This document shows positions 59,089-64,000 of a stretch of DNA of 64,000 nt, one piece after another. Under the pieces are notes generated by a model that worked only from the letters and a program-made list of their open reading frames with translations, was not told the DNA's origin and ran no database searches. The stretch's first letter is position 1. Every line of letters starts with the position of its first letter. This stretch comes from Erythroxylum novogranatense (lineage: Eukaryota; Streptophyta; Magnoliopsida; Malpighiales; Erythroxylaceae), in assembly GCA_029891385.1 (NCBI GenBank), contig CM057228.1, positions 80,774,964 to 80,838,963 of the forward strand, given 5' to 3'. A program made the translations under genes and the position numbers.

Positions 59089-62083
59089 TGTTAGCCCCAA
59101 ATTTTATTTTAAAGATTAAGCATGATTAGACTAATTAAGAAATTGAGTTAACATTATTTTGAGATGATAGTAAATAAATATGGTAGCATTAAATAGCATA
59201 TGGCATTAAATGAGTAAGTAGCATTAATTGATTAAGTTAGATAACATTAAGTAATAAGTTAGGTAAGAATTAATAACATTTAATATGTTAGTTGGTTAGT
59301 TAGGTTAAGAATTAAATGCAATGGGCTTAATGAAGTAGAGAAAGAAAAGAGATTAGGTGGGCCTAAAGATAGATGGGCTTAAGTAGTATAAAGAGAAGAT
59401 GTGGAGGAAGGAAGAAGAAGGAGTTGGATATTGGGCTTATGGGCTTAAGTTAAATAAAAGAGGAGTATAAAGGGAGGAGGAAATAAGTGAGTAGGGAAAG
59501 TAAGAGGGAGTTTACGAAAATTAAGAGGGAGAAGAGAAGGTGTTGTCGTGAATGGGAGAAAGAAGAGAGAAAAAGGGAGCTTGCTTAGGGCTTTGATTTC
59601 CAAGAGATTCAAGAGGTTTTTAAAGAAATTTCAAGAAGGAAAAGTGTGGAGGAGAGTCTAAGCTTCACTTTGAACCAAGAAATCACTTGGTTAAGTAGAG
59701 ATTCAAGGTAAGCCATGAGTTTAAAGTTTAGTTTTTACTTGGGTTTTGAGTTAGGAAGCCTAAGAATGGAATGGGTTTAGTGATTCTTAAGTCAATTGCA
59801 TGAAAGTAGTTATGTGGATTTTCAATTGAAGCTATTGTTGAAGTGGGTTTTATTTCTCTTGAAATAGAGCAAGAGAGAGGAGAGGAGCAAGAGGAGGAGC
59901 TTCATTTAGCAAGGATTTAGCAAGTATAAGGTGGGTTTCATTTTATCTTTATGCTAGTAAGTGATAAATACTACCTTAATTAAAGAAATTATGTTCTTTC
60001 AAATTACTTTGTGATGATTTGATTGAGTATAATAGATGTATGAATGCCATTATATGAGAACTTGACAGTATATGACATTGCTTGACATTGCTTGATAAAG
60101 TCATGAATTGAATGAGCATGAATATTAGTGAGTTTATGACATTTGAGCTAAGCATGAAAAGCATTTTCCGAGAATTAGCTAATTGGATTGCATGAAAATC
60201 CATTTTCAGAAAATCAGCTAGTGGACAAGAAAAGTCCAGTTTTATGCATGAAATTCAGTGTTATGTGGGTTAGTTAAGTCTACCGGCAAAGTCACGTGCC
60301 GCCGACCAAGATAGCCTTCCCATTTGCCCGATTGTGGCATAGGATGTTCCTTTTGGACTCTCGACATATGACTACACTTGTGTAGTTCATCAGTAACCCG
60401 TGGACTTTTCGAACCATTAGCTATGTGTTTACGTGTTAGCATATGTTTGTAAGAATGATGAATGCATGAATCATGAAATTATGCTTTTAGCTTGATGAAT
60501 TCACGAAATGCAAGTTGTATGATTTGTTGATGAGAATATTGCCAACAGTATGAGTAATGAATAGATTCAGCTTAGTAGTATAAATATAAACGTGTTACCC
60601 TCGAGAAAAACTCACCCCCACCTTCCCGTCCCATCTCCAGGTGAAGAGCGTGATCTCGAGGAATGAGCATAAAAGGCATACCCAAGATTATGTTTTGATG
60701 TATTTCAAGTCAATTGTTGTAAACGATGCTTTAGATGCATTTTAAGAAAACAGAGCATTTTGGAAGTGTATTTTGAACTGTTGTAAAGGGCTTTAAATGC
60801 CCACTAAAGCATTGTAAGCTACTTGTTTTGAATGTGAATGAGATGCATGAATTGCGATTTATTATGGTCTCTCAAAACCATTTATTATCATGTTTAAGCA
60901 TAGTATCCAAAGTTGCATGAAATGGCTTTGGAATCCATGTGGGTAGAAATGCATGTTTAGTTCAAGTGAAGACGTATATAGAGTTGTGATTTATGAGTGT
61001 TATGTAGAAGTAAGAATGTGATTGGGTTATGGTTAATAAGTTTTGCATGAGTGATTGTACAAGATCATTATGGTTTGGGTTTGATTAGAATGCTAGGAGT
61101 GTGTTGTTGCCATTAAAAATCCATTGGGATAATTAGGTTGTTATGTGTTGTGGGATATGGAGGATTTAAGTTTTTATGTAGGTACTTGGATTGAAGAGGG
61201 TTTAGAGAGTGAAATGTGGTTGTTGGCAGAAAGTTACACAACCTGTGTGAATTTTCACACAGACTGTGAAATTTTCTGGTGTAGGTGGCGCAGTTAGCAG
61301 TGGGTTACACATCCTGTGTGAATTTTCACACAGACTGTGTAAATTTCTGGTGTAGGGAGACGGCAGTGGCAGTGGGTTACACAGCCTGTGTGAATTTTCA
61401 CACGCATCGTAAATCCATGGTGTTGAGGAGACGAGAGCGTAGAAAATTACAGCACTGTGTGAATTTTCACACAGACTGTGTGATTTTCTCACGGTCCATG
61501 TAACCCGATAATGATAGAATTTCGAATTTTGGTCTTCACGAAAGTTGTAGCCCTAGATGTCTATTTTCTAACCGTCTAAGAAAGAAGTCATTTAGACATC
61601 TATAGTGAAAGTTATGGCATTTGCGTCAAAATATGTTCAATTTGATTTTAGGAGTGAGCATAGTCTATTCTTTTGGGCATAAAACACTCATTCGACCTCC
61701 AATTGAGGCGAGGTTTGAACCATTGGATTTATAAGACATATATCTTTCACTTCATAAAATTTGGTATCATTTGGAGTTAATTGAGGAGGTTTGAATTAGA
61801 GCAAGTGAGAGGTCAGTTAAGAGAGCATGCTTCGAGTATGAACTCTTTTTGGTTTTTGGTGTGTATCTTGAGTTATATAACATCCGATTGAAGCGATTCT
61901 TGTCTTAAATAAAACAAGAGTCATAAGGTTATGATTTACAAGAGAAATCAATTTGAAATTAGGGTTAAATGAAATGAACACTACAAGGCAAGATGATCAA
62001 GCGTCATGTTTTACGGTTCAAGAGTTGGACTCCGGTAACGGGATCCAACAGTTGGGGTCCGGTCTCCGAGTCGGGGCCCGACA
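59089..62083 (+). mobile_element. TE10: solo LTR inside TE9 5' LTR
   Basis: TGTTAGCCCC to GGGCCCGACA, 2995 bp, TAAAC at 59084-59088 and 62084-62088; the interrupted LTR is recognisable from the uninterrupted copy near 52050. GA-rich tract at 59340-59690, donor-like CAAGGTAAGC at 59704-59713, a TGCCCGATTGTGGC cluster near 60315, a weak GAG/CTC hairpin at 60603 and strong acceptor-like CCCATCTCCAG ending at 60640, array at 61244-61473. A GGATCCAACA end-like sequence at 62041-62050 precedes the true end by 33 bases, as in TE2. The 70-96-residue open frames at 61202-61503 are by-products of the array. Confidence 0.93.
61244..61473. repeat. TE10 TGTGTGAATTTTCACACA array
   Basis: Four units of about 70 bp, each centred on TGTGTGAA-TT-TTCACACA (61244, 61315, 61387 with last base changed, 61456; steps 71, 72, 69). 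The palindrome is preceded by GTTACACANCC or similar, and in three units followed by GACTGTG. An 8-bp perfect stem with a 2-base centre. It is followed at about 61535 by a TTCACGAAAGTTGTAG block. Confidence 0.93.
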
Positions 62084-62569
62084 TAAACACATAAATCCAC
62101 AAAATCTAACCATTTTTGCCCTACAACCCTAAAACCTCCGATTCTCCTACTTTCATCCTATCTTTTGGTTTAATCCAACTGAAACAAGGTTAAACAAAGC
62201 ATAACTTACCCGGAAATGGCTTCACACTATTGGAAATCCTCAACGATCTCAGTCCCTCTTCTCTTCTCTTCTTCCCTCCACCTACGACAATTCTCTTCTT
62301 CTTCCTTCTTTTTATCTTTTCTTTCTAACTCTTTTAAGCCTAAGTCAAAGACCATTATGCCCTTCCTAACAAAGCTTTAACCTATCCAACTTAAGCATTC
62401 TTCCTAAAATACCCTTATGTTCTTTTACCCCTTTTAATTCTCACTTAACCACAATTAAACCTTAATTATCCAATAATACTCCCAAATAAATCAACTAAGG
62501 CATAAACACATAATTAACACAATTCATGCTTAATAACATCATAAAAAAAATTTGGGGTCCAACACTCTA

Positions 62570-63514
62570 TCTCTCCCTCGGCCTCTCTGTCCAGATCTAC
62601 CACCTCTACTCTGCTGAACTGTTGTATTACTCCCAAATCGCCCACTGACAGTAGACTGAGTCCGCAAAGTAGCTGGACAATCTCTAATCTGATGGTCCAT
62701 GGATCCACATTTAAAACAAGCCCTAGACATTCTCCTACATTCACCACCATGCCTTCTCTCACAATACTCACAAATTAGAAGTTGATTCTGAGCTGAGCCT
62801 CTCTCACTGTCAGTTTGTGACATCTTGCCCATCGGCCTAGATCCTGCCTGGATCCACCTGAGGATCTGAATGGTCTATTCTGGCGTTTAATGAAGCTCTT
62901 GCCATAATTGCCCTGACTATCTCTAGGCCTCTTTCCTCTGGACCCTTGCCCAATCTCTGCTTGTTTCTCCTTCATTAACTGTTCAATTCTAATTGAGGTA
63001 GCTCTTAACTCAGTGAAAGTTCCCATATCTGACCTCGCCAACCTTGTTCTGATCTCCATATTAAGCCCATTCTCAAACCTCCTACACTTGTCTTCTTTTG
63101 TAGGGATTAGAGTAGTAGCATAACCCATCAATTCATTAAATCGGACCTCATAGTCTACCACTGACATCTTGCCTTGCTTTAATTCCAAGAACTCTTGCAT
63201 CTTCATGTCCAAGTAGATTTTGGGCATGTAGTTGTCTCTGAAGACCCTCAGAAAGTCTTCCACTTCAATTGACAAGGCTTGGTGATACTGCCTGGAACAG
63301 TCTTCCACCACTGGTAAGCTGGGCTCTGCAGTAATGATAATGTATAGTCAAACTTCTCATCAGGCTCGTAGTCCATCTGATCAAATACTCTCTCTGTCCT
63401 TTCTAACCATCCCTCGGCCTCAACAGGGTCTGTGCTGCCATAGAATTCCACAACTCCCTGCTTCCGTAGCCTATCATACCTCATCTCCCTTCTCTCAAGA
63501 ACTCTAGGAGGCAA
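62570..63514 (-). pseudogene. TE8 gag with CCHC knuckle
   Basis: Minus strand. Open 63248-63514 (MPPRVLERREMRYDRLRKQG, then VEFYGSTDPVEAEGWLERTER), shift near 63250-63310, then 62775-63311 with NYMPKIYLDMKMQEFLELK and DYEVRFNELMGYATTL, and 62539-62832 with CEYCERRHGGEC and the intact knuckle CFKCGSMDHQIRDC. The true start may lie upstream, where stops intervene. Cut by TE9 at 62565-62569. Confidence 0.88.
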
Positions 63515-63692
63515 TCCCTCAGATTGAGGTACCGAGGACTCTCTACTGACTCCTACAGATCCTTAGTCAGCTGGTTGATCAATCTGATCACCTAAAGCGG
63601 ATGACCTATAACAAATAATAACTTCAATCATTATCTGCACTTTTCATGATAATTCATGCTTAAAATTTCTATATGTCCCAATAGATGCAAAA

Positions 63693-63708
63693 CCATGCTC
63701 TGATACCA
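63693..63708 (-). other. TE8 primer binding site
   Basis: Minus strand reads TGGTATCAGAGCATGG six bases inside the 5' LTR edge at 63715. It is identical to the TE1 site and complementary to initiator Met tRNA. Confidence 0.92.
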
Positions 63709-63714
63709 CCTAAA

Positions 63715-64000
63715 TGTAGCGTCCCTTATCTAAGGATATGCATCGGGGTGCCCGGAGGTCGTTCCGACACATACTCTAGGATAAGGGCACGTTACGTTCG
63801 ATCGCTACACTCACTTTACATGGCATGGTATTATAATCACTTGTAAAGCGTCATAAGAAATCCACTATATTTAAAAGCCAACTTTTTTTTTTCATTTCCT
63901 TAAATAAACACCGAATGTCTACATTGTGTCTTTTATTAAATTCTATATGTACATTTACAAAATCTAATATAGGAGTACTACATGAAAGAGGAAAATACAT
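63715..64000 (-). repeat. TE8 5' LTR (partial)
   Basis: Starts TGTAGCGTCC and matches the first ~285 bases of 43380-46944 closely, including the T-run near 63890. The rest lies beyond the window. This second copy proves the extent and strand of TE8. Confidence 0.92.

Larger units (their letters stand above)
50471..62564 (-). mobile_element. TE9: Ty3/gypsy chromovirus related to TE4, minus strand
   Basis: CTCTA at 50466-50470 and 62565-62569. Left (3') LTR 50471-52538, 2068 bp; internal 52539-57425, 4887 bp; right (5') LTR 57426-62564, 2139 bp without TE10. It sits in TE8 after the gag knuckle. The coding region is close to intact but has several stops and one clear frameshift. Gag starts with the same MPPRRRT as TE4, and the protein blocks match TE4 nearly throughout, so both belong to one family. 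The PBS is abnormal. Confidence 0.95.
57426..62564 (-). repeat. TE9 5' LTR (right, interrupted by TE10)
   Basis: 2139 bp without TE10. Contains hairpin GAGCT-GTGA-AGCTC at 57825-57838, acceptor-like CCCCTCTTCAG ending at 57791 (minus), ACGTGCACGT at 58137-58146, GTCGCGACG-type array at 58725-58940 and donor-like CCGGGTAAGT at about 62204-62213. It matches the left LTR closely except for the terminal 57426-57490. Confidence 0.92.
39130..64000 (+). mobile_element. TE7: Athila-like Ty3/gypsy element (left part)
   Basis: 5' LTR 39130-40565, PBS matching Asp tRNA, Athila-type gag and the start of protease, cut at 43380 by TE8. Its remaining pol, possible env-like region and 3' LTR must lie beyond 64000. 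Gag similarity (EDxxxHL, FLEKYFSASRTxSxRK, QYFYDGL, LIDLTEAWDLI blocks) and the Asp-tRNA primer site place it in the Athila/Tat branch, unlike the chromoviruses around it. The right end given is the window edge, not the element end. Confidence 0.85.
43380..64000 (-). mobile_element. TE8: Ty3/gypsy chromovirus, minus strand, carrying TE9
   Basis: 3' LTR 43380-46944 on the left, internal region 46945-50470 and 62570-63714, PBS at 63693-63708, 5' LTR from 63715 running off the window. It is inserted in TE7 protease. Gag, protease, RT, RNase H, HHCC finger, integrase and chromodomain-like tail are all recognisable but broken by several stops each. It is younger than TE1 but of the same lineage by gag and pol blocks. 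Confidence 0.9.

Noticed and set aside
61202..61503. Open frames of 72 and 96 residues on opposite strands
   Set aside because: Both run through the TE10 palindromic array, whose unit happens to lack stops; no start context, domain or family match.
59089..62083. TE10 as a full element with internal region
   Set aside because: Only one set of ends, no PBS, PPT or coding domain; a solo LTR fits better.

Overview
The window is plant nuclear DNA, almost certainly from a flowering plant and probably a eudicot. Nearly all of it is one stack of nested LTR retrotransposons. It is AT-rich overall with CpG-rich islands inside the LTRs. I found no convincing host protein gene, tRNA, rRNA or small-RNA gene. 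I cannot name the species. I number the elements TE1-TE10 by their left edge.

Layout. TE1 is an old, heavily decayed Ty3/gypsy chromovirus-like element on the + strand. Its 5' LTR ends at 4912 and its gag/pol remains lie in pieces at about 5100-6608, 9588-10275, 14761-16116 and 38503-39129. It has been split by TE2 (6609-9582, a collapsed LTR), TE3 (10276-14755, a 4.5-kb solo LTR on the - strand) and TE4 (16117-38502, a younger Ty3/gypsy chromovirus on the + strand). TE7, an Athila-like element starting at 39130, abuts its right-hand remnant. TE4 holds TE5 (16778-18950, a solo LTR inside its 5' LTR) and TE6 (24467-35973, a non-coding LARD-like element with 4.0-kb LTRs, inside the integrase region). 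TE7 is split by TE8 (43380 to beyond 64000, a Ty3 chromovirus on the - strand). TE8 is split by TE9 (50471-62564, a - strand relative of TE4), and the right LTR of TE9 is split by TE10 (59089-62083, a solo LTR). This is a five-level stack, TE1 > TE7 > TE8 > TE9 > TE10. Insertions with both ends in the window have readable TG...CA termini and exact 5-bp target-site duplications: ACATG (TE2), ATATA (TE3), GTGTT (TE4), CGAGT (TE5), GCATG (TE6), CTCTA (TE9) and TAAAC (TE10).

Coding content. Gag with CCHC knuckle, aspartic protease, reverse transcriptase (FIDD box), RNase H, HHCC and DDE integrase parts and a chromodomain-like tail can be read in TE1, TE4, TE8 and TE9. TE7 has an Athila-type gag and protease only; its pol lies beyond the right edge. 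Every polyprotein has stops or frameshifts, so none is intact. The longest open stretch is TE4 pol, 22282-24466.

The most unusual signals are in the LTRs. Families with different sequences share one architecture: a GTAAG donor-like site in a GA-rich or CT-rich context; a GC-rich or otherwise family-specific short repeat array, often palindromic, next to a conserved block containing ACTTTCATGAAGA; a cluster of short hairpins and palindromes whose two arms change together between copies; and a GAGCT/AGCTC or GAGTT/AACTC hairpin followed within about 15-45 bases by a pyrimidine-rich CAG. I read this as a candidate conserved structured leader intron inside the LTRs. It is the best candidate here for something undescribed, and it is inference from sequence alone.
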